From contig NZ_BMXJ01000009.1 of the NCBI RefSeq assembly GCF_014651695.1, forward strand, positions 62,001-126,000: 64,000 bases of DNA, read 5' to 3'. This document shows, piece after piece, positions 44,105 through 51,133 of this stretch. A program made the translations under genes and the position numbers. Each line of letters starts with the position of its first letter. Position 1 is the stretch's first letter. Under the pieces are notes generated by a model, which did no database searches, was not told where the DNA came from, and saw only the letters and a program-made list of their open reading frames with translations. This DNA comes from Nocardiopsis terrae (GTDB lineage Bacteria; Actinomycetota; Actinomycetes; Streptosporangiales; Streptosporangiaceae).

Positions 44105-44594
44105 ACATTGAAACCTCCCAATTAAATTTATTCAAAGCAATCACAGGGCACACGAAAGAGCAAGGTAAGTGCATCATGCACTTCCTTTGCAATGCACCCA
44201 GGAAGCCAACGTAAAATTTCCTATACACCGACGCAAGCGGTGAACTGGGCAAAACCAATTCCGCCCCACCGGAAAACACAGGAAAAAGCCGCATGACATG
44301 CGGTGACGAATCGACTCCCCCGGCAGTGGCCGGATCCGGCCACTGCTTCCACGAGGCAGCACCACCCCGTGACTCCCAAATCCTGGAGCGGCCCCCTCAT
44401 CCGTCAGCATTCAGAAGGCATCACAGGCCACCGGAGGAAGAGGGGAGTGAGGAGTTGGCTTACGGCCGCCCCTCACTCGCCCACCATCATCAACATGATG
44501 TGACCTGAGACACAGAAGTGAAATCGGGGGAACCAAATGCCCTGGCCAGGGACCTAAGGGGGTGACCGAGACGCTTCCTCCGAACAGGACCCCC
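44105..44594. other. AT-rich control region of the small-gene cassette
   Basis: About 490 bases, the most AT-rich stretch of the window, between the exported-precursor gene and the second lipoprotein. No gene is supportable. A perfect palindrome, AAGTGCAT-C-ATGCACTT (44167-44183), lies 63 bases upstream of the precursor start, and a related half site GCAATGCAC follows at about 44189. Confidence 0.45.
44167..44183. promoter_or_regulatory. operator-like palindrome upstream of the exported precursor
   Basis: AAGTGCATCATGCACTT: two perfect 8-base arms around one base, followed by a partial repeat of the arm (GCAATGCAC). The symmetry and distance from the start suggest a dimeric repressor site. 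The regulator is unknown. Confidence 0.5.
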
Positions 44595-45281
44595 ATGTTG
44601 AACTCCGCCCGCAGACACCGCATCGCCCTCGGTCTGACCGCCGCCGGTTCGGCCCTGGCTCTCGCCGCCTGCGGCGGGGGCGGCCCGGAGCCCGCCGAGA
44701 CCGACACGGCCGCCGTCGAGGAGGTCGAGGAAACCGTGGAGGAAGAGGAGACCACCGAGGTCGACGCCTCCTCCTTCAACCAGGGTCCCGTCCCCGCCGA
44801 GGCACCCGAGATCGACGAGGCCGACCTGCCCGCCGAGCCCGACTCCTCCGCTCCCCTGGGCGACCGCATCGCGTGGGAGGCGCTGGAGCGGGTCTCCACC
44901 TTCGCCTCGGTGACCGACCCCGACGCCACCGCCGAGTGCCCCGAGATCGCCGGGGAGGAGGGCGAGTCCGTCACCTGCACGGTGAACTTCCTGGACGAGG
45001 AGTTCGAGTACACGATCAACATCGAGTCCTCCGGCATCCTCATCAACTACGGCTGGGAGATGCCCGAGGGCCCGCTGGTGCGCGAGGTGGTGGAGGACAC
45101 CCTCCGGGCGCACACCGAGAGCGAGTACGTGCTCTGCGACATGGAGTCCGACGTCGAGCGCGGTGAGACCGGCGGGGAGGCGCCCTTCCTCTGCCAGAGC
45201 CTGGACGAGGAGAGCGGGGACGTCAGCGACTGGGAACTGAGCATCTCCCAGTACGGTTCCTTCTCGTTCTACAGCGCCTGA
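44595..45281 (+). CDS. lipoprotein with DUF4333-like domain, paralogue 2
   Basis: A 228-residue lipoprotein: signal peptide and lipobox LAAC (Cys about 26), then an unusually acidic tether (EEVEETVEEEETTEVD), then the same domain as the protein at 42067. The shared signatures are DPDATAECPEI, VTCTVNFLDEEFEYTINI and a second Cys pair (YVLCDMES...FLCQSL). AGGAC lies before ATG 44595. The two paralogues are co-directional but 1.9 kb apart, with a lower-GC cassette between them, as if the cassette had inserted into a tandem pair. Function unknown. Confidence 0.8.
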   Translation: MLNSARRHRIALGLTAAGSALALAACGGGGPEPAETDTAAVEEVEETVEEEETTEVDASSFNQGPVPAEAPEIDEADLPAEPDSSAPLGDRIAWEALERVSTFASVTDPDATAECPEIAGEEGESVTCTVNFLDEEFEYTINIESSGILINYGWEMPEGPLVREVVEDTLRAHTESEYVLCDMESDVERGETGGEAPFLCQSLDEESGDVSDWELSISQYGSFSFYSA

Positions 45282-45512
45282 CCGGCCGCCCGGCCCCTGG
45301 GCGAACCCGGAACCGCCCAACTGGTCCGGCGGGCGCGATGGAGAGGGCGCCCCGAAAGAGGTCCGACCCGACGGCAGCACACAGGAAGGCGCCGTCCGGG
45401 CTCGGCACCCCAGGCGCATCGACGTCCTCTACATTCCCGTGTACCCACCGGCCCGGAGAAAACCAGGCTCTAAGGTGGCACGCGGGAACAACGGCACATG
45501 GGAATGTGCTCG

Positions 45513-45540
45513 AAGGGGTCCGGTCCGAGCCGGACCCCTT
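45513..45540. terminator. bidirectional hairpin terminator
   Basis: An 11-bp perfect stem (45513-45523 with 45530-45540) with loop TCCGAG, two bases from the gntR stop codon on the minus strand and 231 bases after the lipoprotein stop. Confidence 0.75.
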
Positions 45541-45542
45541 TC

Positions 45543-46298
45543 TCATGTCCCGTCCTGACCGACCGGGATCATGTACGCCAGTTCGTACCGATCCGGCGGC
45601 ACCACGATGTCTGCTGTCTCCACAGGGCAGTCCTCGGTGTAGTAGGTCCGCTGGATCACCAACACCACACTGCCACGTGTGACCTGCAAATTATCTGCTT
45701 CGTCGGCGCTGGCCGGGCGTGCGGTCACAATCTCGCCAGCTTGCACAATGCGCTGCCCGATAGCCCGCATGCGCTCGACAACACCCCGGCCGGAGTAGAC
45801 ACCGTTCTCCGGCAACACGACCTCAGTGCCCCGCGTGATCTCCAGGGGTTCCCACGAGGTGGAGAGCATTACCGGTTCATCATCGCCGGTGAAGGTGTAC
45901 TGGGTCCGCATCACCGGGTCGTCGGGGTCAATGGCGAGCCGATGCGCGATCGCCTCCGGCGCGGTAGTGGATCTTGAGGAGGACTCCCAGCCTCCGCGCA
46001 CTGCCTGGGCAGCCATGTCCGCGCGGAACGGGCTACCGCTACGGGCCTCCCGATACCAGGACCGGGTGAGGCGACGCACGGGTGGGCGCGACCGTACGTA
46101 GCTCCCCGAGCCGGTCCGCGAGACAACGTATCCCCCGGCGACAAGCTGCTGCACGGCGTCGGCGGCCACCCGCATACCCACTTCGAACTCGGCGGCCAGG
46201 TCTTGTCTGGACGGGAGCCGATCGCCGGGTGCGTAGTCGCCCGCGATGATGCGCTGCCGCAGCGTATCGGCGACGCGCTGGTAGGTCGGGCGGGCCAC
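45543..46298 (-). CDS. GntR-family regulator (HutC/UTRA type)
   Basis: A 251-residue repressor. The winged helix (about 3-75) reads PTYQRVADTLRQRIIAGDYAPGDRLPSRQDLAAEFEVGMRVAADAVQQLVAGGYVVSRTGSGSYV, followed by a UTRA effector-binding domain ending in VVPPDRYELAYMIPV. GTG 46298 has AGGAGT 6 bases upstream. It is divergent from a seven-gene operon; the intervening 105 bases hold four copies of a GCACGTACAG-type repeat, the probable operator array. The effector is unknown. A substitution in the recognition helix (EFEVGMRVAADAV, where SRxTVRxAL is usual) sets it apart from common GntR proteins. Confidence 0.88.
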   Translation of the reverse strand: MARPTYQRVADTLRQRIIAGDYAPGDRLPSRQDLAAEFEVGMRVAADAVQQLVAGGYVVSRTGSGSYVRSRPPVRRLTRSWYREARSGSPFRADMAAQAVRGGWESSSRSTTAPEAIAHRLAIDPDDPVMRTQYTFTGDDEPVMLSTSWEPLEITRGTEVVLPENGVYSGRGVVERMRAIGQRIVQAGEIVTARPASADEADNLQVTRGSVVLVIQRTYYTEDCPVETADIVVPPDRYELAYMIPVGQDGT

Positions 46299-46325
46299 GG
46301 GCGCACTCCTTGATTGGGACCAATC

Positions 46326-46398
46326 TGCACGAACAGCTTGACAAGGCTGCACGTACCAAAGCAAGCTGCACGTACAGATTTTAAATTGGCACGTACAG
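46326..46398. promoter_or_regulatory. array of four operator-like repeats between gntR and the divergent operon
   Basis: Four direct copies of (T/G)GCACG(T/A)ACAG: starts at about 46326, 46348, 46367 and 46388, spaced 19-22 bases, i.e. about two helical turns. The third is TGCACGTACAG and the fourth GGCACGTACAG; the first has one change, and the second ends CC. A TAAATT (46382-46387) overlapping the last copy could be the -10 of the rightward operon. Confidence 0.65.
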
Positions 46399-46403
46399 CT
46401 TGG

Positions 46404-46766
46404 ATGGCCATGGGTAAGCGAATCACTCTCCCAGCGAGTAACGCGATGGTGCCGATCACCCGGCATGGCGTGGCTGCTCTCCTACCCGGCTTTGGCCGTC
46501 TGGCTGACGTCGAACTGGTCCTCACCGAGTTCGTGACGTCCGCAATCCGGTCCAGCGATGCCGACCTCATGATCACGGTCGAGCACAGCTCGGAGGTCCG
46601 CATCGAGGTGCACGACCAGCGAGGTCAGTACCCGCGTGTCGAAGAGACCCACATCGACCCTGCGGCTCCGGACGGCCTAGCCATCGTTTCGGCGGTGGCC
46701 GACCGCTTCGGAGCCCGCCGTCACCGCTCAGGAGACTGCACTGCCTGGGCCGTCTTCTCCCAGTAA
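46404..46766 (+). CDS. ATP-binding protein of the anti-sigma kinase type (HATPase_c_2), degenerate N-box
   Basis: About 120 residues with the fold pattern of RsbW/SpoIIAB-like ATPases. The helix that usually reads ELVTNAI(R/K)H is VLTEFVTSAIRSSDA here: the Mg-binding Asn is Ser. The G1 box is VHDQRGQYP without the second Asp/Gly pair, while the last box DGLAIVSAVADRFGARR keeps the usual form. ATP binding may thus be weakened. ATG 46404 or 46410 starts just after the operator array. It heads an operon of tightly packed genes. Stand-alone HATPases of this kind are common beside small regulators in filamentous actinobacteria; the client is unknown. Confidence 0.75.
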   Translation: MAMGKRITLPASNAMVPITRHGVAALLPGFGRLADVELVLTEFVTSAIRSSDADLMITVEHSSEVRIEVHDQRGQYPRVEETHIDPAAPDGLAIVSAVADRFGARRHRSGDCTAWAVFSQ

Positions 46767-46818
46767 TCCGTTGTTCCCTCGCCGCCTATCCAGTGGCATC
46801 TGAACCCAGGAGTTCGCC

Positions 46819-47040
46819 ATGCAGCGCTACCTGAACCTGTCCGAGCTGGTGCACGTGCGCTGGCTGGCCACCGAAACCATGCGCCTCCGACGCCCCCGCC
46901 GCCCCCGCAGGGCCTCCCGGGTCCGCGCCTTCGCCCCGCTCCCCCGCATCCCCGCACCGCGCCGCCCGCTGGACGCCGCTCCCCTGGAGGTGCTCCACGC
47001 GGTCTTGGCCGGACTGCACCGCCTGGGAGTGGCCCGATGA
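46819..47040 (+). CDS. small Arg/Pro-rich hypothetical protein
   Basis: A 73-residue protein: an N-terminal helix (MQRYLNLSELVHVRWLATETM), a strongly basic centre (RLRRPRRPRRASRVRAF) and a short C-terminal helix (APLEVLHAVLAGLHRLGVAR). AGGAG precedes ATG 46819 at good spacing. Its stop overlaps the next start as ATGA. The basic core suggests binding to nucleic acid or an acidic partner. No family recognised; coupling in the operon is the main support that it is real. Confidence 0.6.
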   Translation: MQRYLNLSELVHVRWLATETMRLRRPRRPRRASRVRAFAPLPRIPAPRRPLDAAPLEVLHAVLAGLHRLGVAR

Positions 47041-47258
47041 ACCACGTCTGCGACATCCGCGAACTGTCCGACACCGACGCGCTGCGCTCCTGGGCCCGCA
47101 CCCACCACACCGCGATCGGCTACGTGGGCCCCAACGCCGAGGGCTACCCCGTCTACGAAGCCCACCGGGGCCGCATCACCCGCCTGGCCAGGGGCACCAC
47201 TCGCGACCCCCGCGCCCACCCGCTCGTGTGGCACTCCCCCCGGGAGCGGACCCGGTGA
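47037..47258 (+). CDS. small hypothetical protein
   Basis: A 73-residue soluble protein (MNHVCDIRELSDTDALRSWARTHHTAIGYVGPNAEGYPVYEAHRGRITRL...). It overlaps the preceding gene by four bases (ATGA) and the following one by four (GTGA). The mixture of His, Arg and aromatic residues with the phrase GPNAEGYPVYEAHRGRI suggests a small beta-fold. No family recognised. Confidence 0.65.
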   Translation: MNHVCDIRELSDTDALRSWARTHHTAIGYVGPNAEGYPVYEAHRGRITRLARGTTRDPRAHPLVWHSPRERTR

Positions 47259-47656
47259 CCGCCCGCCCCGGCACCGACCGGATCCTGGACGAACTCATCG
47301 CGGGCCGCTGGATCCTGACCATCGAGGGCACCCCACCCGACACCGAGTACGTGGCCTACCGGCCCATCGGCTGGACCGGCCCCGGCAACTCGCACGAACG
47401 CATCGCCGCACCCACCCGGCCCCGCCTCCTGGCCGCACTCATCGACCGACACAGGAACGGAGAAACCCCCGTGGCCCACACACCCGCACCCCAGCCCACC
47501 GCATCCGAGCCCACCGCACCCAGGACCGGCCCGGACCGGCCACTCACCCCCAGCGAGCGCCGACACGACCAGGTCATGGCCCGGTACGGCCGCTACCAGG
47601 ACCAGATCGCCTCGCAGGAGCGAGCACAGGGCCGGGCAGGCGACACCCGTGGCTGA
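47255..47656 (+). CDS. hypothetical protein with disordered C-terminal half
   Basis: A 133-residue protein from GTG 47255. Residues 1-65 look folded (ILDELIAGRWILTIEGTPPDTEYVAYRPIGW...RPRLLAALIDRH); the rest is Pro/Thr/Ala-rich and ends in a charged helix (SERRHDQVMARYGRYQDQIASQERAQ). The start overlaps the upstream stop as GTGA and its 3' end overlaps the HTH gene by 8 bases. The function is unknown. Confidence 0.65.
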   Translation: MTARPGTDRILDELIAGRWILTIEGTPPDTEYVAYRPIGWTGPGNSHERIAAPTRPRLLAALIDRHRNGETPVAHTPAPQPTASEPTAPRTGPDRPLTPSERRHDQVMARYGRYQDQIASQERAQGRAGDTRG

Positions 47657-47846
47657 GCCCCGACCCGCGGACGCCCTGCTGACCTCCGTCGAGGTCGCGG
47701 CCCTGTTCCGGGTGGACCCCCAGACCGTCTCCCGGTGGGCCGCAGCGGGCAAGCTCACCTCGCTGCGCACCCCGGGCGGACACCGCCGCTACCACGCAAC
47801 CCAGGTCCGCGCCCTACTGACCGAGGCCACCTCACCCCTCACCTGA
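47649..47846 (+). CDS. BldC-like helix-turn-helix protein
   Basis: A 65-residue MerR-like DNA-binding protein: LLTSVEVAALFRVDPQTVSRWAAAGKLTSLRTPGGHRRYHATQVRALL. It closely follows the BldC pattern (helix-turn-helix then GGHRRY wing), with changes outside the recognition elements. GTG 47649 overlaps the previous gene by 8 bases. It is a paralogue of the bldC at 2398, embedded in an accessory operon under a GntR regulator, so it probably acts on a different or overlapping set of direct repeats. It may also regulate its own operon. Confidence 0.85.
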   Translation: MAEPRPADALLTSVEVAALFRVDPQTVSRWAAAGKLTSLRTPGGHRRYHATQVRALLTEATSPLT

Positions 47847-47939
47847 GCCGGTGTCCGCGCTTGCACAGCATGAAGCGCGGACACTGCGCGTTGTCAGGAC
47901 CACGACCGACCAAAACCCTCGAAGACGCAGGAGAGCACG

Positions 47940-48146
47940 ATGGCAGCGGCCCTCGCCCGCCCCGACACCACTCGCCCAGCCCCGAAGCCCCACACGCCCG
48001 CCGCCCCTCAGCCGCCCACCGCCGCCGCGTGCGGAGCCTGCAACGGGCAGGGCGGAACGTGGGTCACCTCCGACGGGTCCTCCCCCGGCAAGAACATCTC
48101 CCGCTGGGTGGCCTGCACCGCGTGCAACGGGACGGGGGCCACATGA
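47940..48146 (+). CDS. small zinc-binding protein with two CxxCxG motifs
   Basis: A 68-residue protein. The first 30 residues are Ala/Pro-rich and disordered. Then CGACNGQGGTW and CTACNGTGAT form a paired CxxCxG zinc site like one DnaJ zinc-finger module, with a 22-residue hairpin between. GGAG precedes ATG 47940 and the stop overlaps the methyltransferase start (ATGA). A single DnaJ-type zinc module coupled to a methyltransferase is consistent with a substrate adaptor; this is inference. Confidence 0.75.
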   Translation: MAAALARPDTTRPAPKPHTPAAPQPPTAAACGACNGQGGTWVTSDGSSPGKNISRWVACTACNGTGAT

Positions 48147-49282
48147 GCGGGCACACCGTGGGCATGGACCACGTTCCCCTCGCCCAGGCCCTCGCCGCCC
48201 GGCTCCGCTCCCAGGGCACCCCCGAACACATCGCCCGCCTGTTCGCGCAGGTGCCGAGGCACCGGTTCCTGCCCGACACCGTGTGGGGCGAGGACCGCAC
48301 CCGCTACGACCGCGCCGCCGACCCCGCCGAGTGGATGCGTGTCGCCTACACCGACCAGGCGCTCACCACCCAGCGCGACGACGGCGCCCCCGGCGGCATG
48401 GGGGTGCCCACCTCCTCCTCCAGCGCCCCCTCGGTGATGGCGAGGATGCTGGCCGCCGCCGGAATCGAGTCCGCACACCGGGTCCTGGAGATCGGCACCG
48501 GTACCGGCTACAACGCGGCTCTGCTGTCACAGCTGCTCGGGTCCGGCTCGGTGGCCACGGTCGAGATCGACCCGGAACTGGCCGGCGCTGCCCGCGCCGC
48601 CCTGTCCGCCGCCGGGTTCCACCCCGACGTCCGCACCGGGGACGGCGAGCGGACCGGCGGGCTGCCCTCCTACGATCGTCTGATCGCCACCTGCACGGTC
48701 TCCGAGGTTCCGGCGGCGTGGCTGCGGCATATGCGGGGGCGGGGCCGGATCGTGACCCCGTGGGCCCCGACGCCGGGGTTGCCGGGCGGGGTACTCGCCG
48801 TCCTGGACGCGACCCGCAACCATGCCCAGGGCCGCTTCGAAGGCGGACTGAGCTTCATGTGGGCGCGCGGGCAGCGCCGTCCGGGCCGGTCCGCTCCGGG
48901 GCCGGAGGCCGTGGCCGATTCCACCGAACAGGTGCCCGGCGACCCGCGCGAGCCGTGGCTCGACGGGGAACGGGCGCTCCTGCTGTCCCTGCTGATGCCG
49001 GGCTGGTCCTACGGGCTGCGCATGGGGGAGGACGCCACCGACCCGTGTGTGTGGCTGGCCTCGACCACCTGCTCCTCCTGGGCGCGGTTGCACGCGGACG
49101 GCAGGGTCGAACAGGGCGGGACGCGCGCCCTGTTCGAGGAGGCCGACCGGGCCTGGCGGATCTGGGAGGGCTGGAACCGCCCGGCCGTGTCCGACTTCGG
49201 GCTGACCGTCGACCCGGACCGGCAGACGCAGACGGTGTGGGTACACGGCCCCCGGCACTCCCTCTGGTCCGTTCGCGGGTAG
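48143..49282 (+). CDS. PCMT-like SAM-dependent methyltransferase
   Basis: A 379-residue protein. The N-terminal half is protein-L-isoaspartate methyltransferase-like: VPRHRFLPD, the AYTDQALTTQ...GVPTSSSSAPSVMARML segment, then motif I VLEIGTGTGYNAALLSQLLG (about 115-135) and VATVEIDPELA. The C-terminal half (about 240-379) is an extra domain not present in housekeeping PCMT. The same two-part architecture occurs in methyltransferases that act on RiPP precursors (FxLD-type systems), but no precursor peptide is seen here. ATG 48143 overlaps the zinc-protein stop. Last gene of the operon; a short GGAGGG/CCCTCC hairpin follows at 49340-49355. Confidence 0.8.
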   Translation: MSGHTVGMDHVPLAQALAARLRSQGTPEHIARLFAQVPRHRFLPDTVWGEDRTRYDRAADPAEWMRVAYTDQALTTQRDDGAPGGMGVPTSSSSAPSVMARMLAAAGIESAHRVLEIGTGTGYNAALLSQLLGSGSVATVEIDPELAGAARAALSAAGFHPDVRTGDGERTGGLPSYDRLIATCTVSEVPAAWLRHMRGRGRIVTPWAPTPGLPGGVLAVLDATRNHAQGRFEGGLSFMWARGQRRPGRSAPGPEAVADSTEQVPGDPREPWLDGERALLLSLLMPGWSYGLRMGEDATDPCVWLASTTCSSWARLHADGRVEQGGTRALFEEADRAWRIWEGWNRPAVSDFGLTVDPDRQTQTVWVHGPRHSLWSVRG

Positions 49283-49375
49283 GCCCGCACCGGTCTCGGT
49301 ACGGGGTCACGGGGGTGGTGGGAACGGGGATTTCCAGGTGGAGGGCGGGCCCTCCCGCGGGGGACCGGAACGGAC

Positions 49376-50125
49376 GTGACCCTCTCGCGTCCGCACCGGC
49401 AGGACGACCCGAACTCCGCCGACGCCCCCGGCGGGCGACCGGACGACCGCGGCGAAAGCGTCTCCCACTCACGGGACGACAACGAGGTCACCGTCACCAC
49501 GGAGAGCGGGAACGTGCGGGTCCGCAAGGACGACGAAGGCACCGTGGTCACCACACCCGAGGGTGTGACGGTGAGCCGGACCAACGACCCGGACGGCACC
49601 AACACGGTCAGGGCCGGAGATGAAGACCTGACGCTCACCTTCGCCCCTCAGCAGGACAGCTCAGAGACCTCCGGGGCGAGCGGCAGTGCTCCCCCCGCAC
49701 CCATCACCACCGCCACGATCCACGCGGAGGGCGGCGGAAGCGTCGTCACCAGCAACAGCCGCCAGGCAGACGTCCGCGCGGACGGTTACGACGTCTCCGG
49801 CGGGTTCGGATGGCACCGGGTGAGCCACACCGACGGAACGGTGATCAACGCCGCGAGTGTCCACGGTTCGGTCGACAACCACACGACCGGAGGAAGCGAC
49901 TCCCAGGTAGGCATCACCAGCCCTGACGGGAGTACCCCGCTCGCCCGGGACGTGGACGGAAACACGGTGGTGTCCCCGCAGGGGCTGCCTCCCGTCCAGC
50001 TGGACGGCACCGTCGGAGGGCAGGTCAGAGCTCAGGACGGCGACGGCATGAGACTCATCGCCGGGATCGTCACCCACAAGCACGAAGAGATCAGTGCGCG
50101 CGGTGGTCGCCCACACCTTCGGTGA
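49376..50125 (+). pseudogene. fragment of a repeat-rich type VII effector-like gene
   Basis: A 249-residue frame from GTG 49376 consisting of Thr/Val/Asp/Gly beta-repeats (EVTVTTESGNVRVRKDDEGTVVTTPEGVTVSRTNDPDGTNTV...). The style and wording match the repeat region of the 1872-residue protein at 58105-63723. It lacks any secretion domain, membrane part or toxin-like end, and it runs directly into a frameshifted fragment of another type VII locus gene. It is probably a relic of a second effector locus, though it may still be translated since the frame is intact. Confidence 0.6.
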
Positions 50126-50241
50126 CCGGCACCCGCTACTGGCTGATGATCAGCTGCAACAGCCCCGTCTCGGCCGAGGCGGACGCGGTGCTGGACCTGT
50201 TCGACGCCATCACCGGCACTCTGCGCATCTGGTCGAGGTAG
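50091..50241 (+). pseudogene. frameshifted 3' fragment of a gene like 55968-56612
   Basis: From 50091 one frame reads SVRAVVAHTF; after a shift near 50120 the next frame reads VTGTRYWLMISCNSP and then LDLFDAITGTLRIWSR, stop at 50241. The intact protein at 55968-56612 has RSVVMYTAFRVPGSRARLLIACSSP and LNLFDAITGTSRFW in the same order. One indel breaks the reading frame and the N-terminal three-quarters are missing. Confidence 0.75.
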
Positions 50242-50268
50242 CCTGCTCGGCCGGGCCTGTGGGATCCC

Positions 50269-50433
50269 CTACTCGAGCTTCTCCCGCTCGTGCCTGATCT
50301 TGCGGTGGAGCTCGTAGGACCCCCCGATCGCGAAGGCGGTCAGGACGACCACGAGCAGGGTCAGCATCACCGGGCCGCTGTACTCCGGGATCGTGATCTC
50401 CTCCTGGGCGAAGACCAGGGCACCCCCGCTCAC
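50269..50433 (-). CDS. small single-span membrane protein of the type VII cluster
   Basis: A 54-residue protein from GTG 50433: VSGGALVFAQEEITIPEYSGPVMLTLLVVVLTAFAIGGSYELHRKIRHEREKLE. One membrane helix follows a short outside segment, with a charged cytoplasmic tail. GAGGGG precedes the start, which overlaps the stop of the upstream gene by four bases (GTGA), so the two are coupled. It is the last gene of the EccC-side transcript. Unknown function. Confidence 0.7.
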   Translation of the reverse strand: MSGGALVFAQEEITIPEYSGPVMLTLLVVVLTAFAIGGSYELHRKIRHEREKLE

Positions 50434-51107
50434 ATCGACCCCTCAGGGCTCACGACCTGCTGCTTGCCCTGACGCTTGCGGACCTTCGCCCGCACCGCAC
50501 CGACCAGGCCGAGGAGCACGGTCCCGATCAGGCCGCCCAGGGCCAGGCCCCTGCCCCCGGTCATCGGGAACCCGACGCCCTCCTCGTCGTCGCCGCGGAC
50601 CATCGCGGCGACCATCGCGTCGTACTCCTCGACGAAGGTGTCCTGCTGGATGAGGCGGACCGACTCCGTCAGCAGTTCGGGGCGGGACAGCTCGACCCCC
50701 TCCTGCTCCGCCTGCCACGAGGCCAGCCGGATGCTCTCCTGGGAGTTCCCCTCTGCCCCGGCCACACCGGAACCGTGGCCCATGTAGTAGTAGGCTCCGT
50801 CGATTCCGGTCTCGTCCGCGATCAGGCCGGGGGCGCTGGACGTTCCCGACTCCACCTCGGCGAGCACCACGTAGACGGCGTTGGGGCCGCCCTCGACGTG
50901 GGACCGGATCTCCTCCACCACGTCCTCGCCCAGGGCCTGCGCCATGTGGTCGTCCACGTACACGGGGTCCTCGATCAGGGCCTCGGCGATCTCCGAAATC
51001 TCGGTCGCCTCGCGCTCGGTGGTCTGGGCCGAGGCGCTCGCCCCCCACAGCAGCGAGGTGGAGAACACGCTCACGGTGACGAACAGGGACAGAGCACGGT
51101 CTCTCAC
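50430..51107 (-). CDS. membrane-anchored exported protein linked to EccC
   Basis: A 225-residue protein: signal peptide (LSLFVTVSVFSTSLLWGASASAQ), an extracellular alpha/beta domain (EIAEALIEDPVYVDDHMAQAL...AVYVVLAEVESGTSSAPGLIADETGIDGAYYYM) and a C-terminal TM helix (LALGGLIGTVLLGLVGAVRA) with a basic cytoplasmic tail. The fold pattern recalls TPM-domain/Rv1476-like exported proteins, without certainty. GTG 51107 begins VRDRALSLF. It starts 27 bases after the EccC stop and is coupled to the small protein downstream. A role at the type VII channel or in surface handling of cargo is inferred from position only. Confidence 0.7.
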   Translation of the reverse strand: MRDRALSLFVTVSVFSTSLLWGASASAQTTEREATEISEIAEALIEDPVYVDDHMAQALGEDVVEEIRSHVEGGPNAVYVVLAEVESGTSSAPGLIADETGIDGAYYYMGHGSGVAGAEGNSQESIRLASWQAEQEGVELSRPELLTESVRLIQQDTFVEEYDAMVAAMVRGDDEEGVGFPMTGGRGLALGGLIGTVLLGLVGAVRAKVRKRQGKQQVVSPEGSM

Positions 51108-51133
51108 AGGGACACTCTTCTCTCGAATACAGG

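Noticed and set aside
48143-49282. FxLD-type lanthipeptide cluster around the PCMT-like methyltransferase
   Set aside because: No lanthipeptide synthetase, dehydratase or FxLD precursor peptide is present within the operon or nearby.
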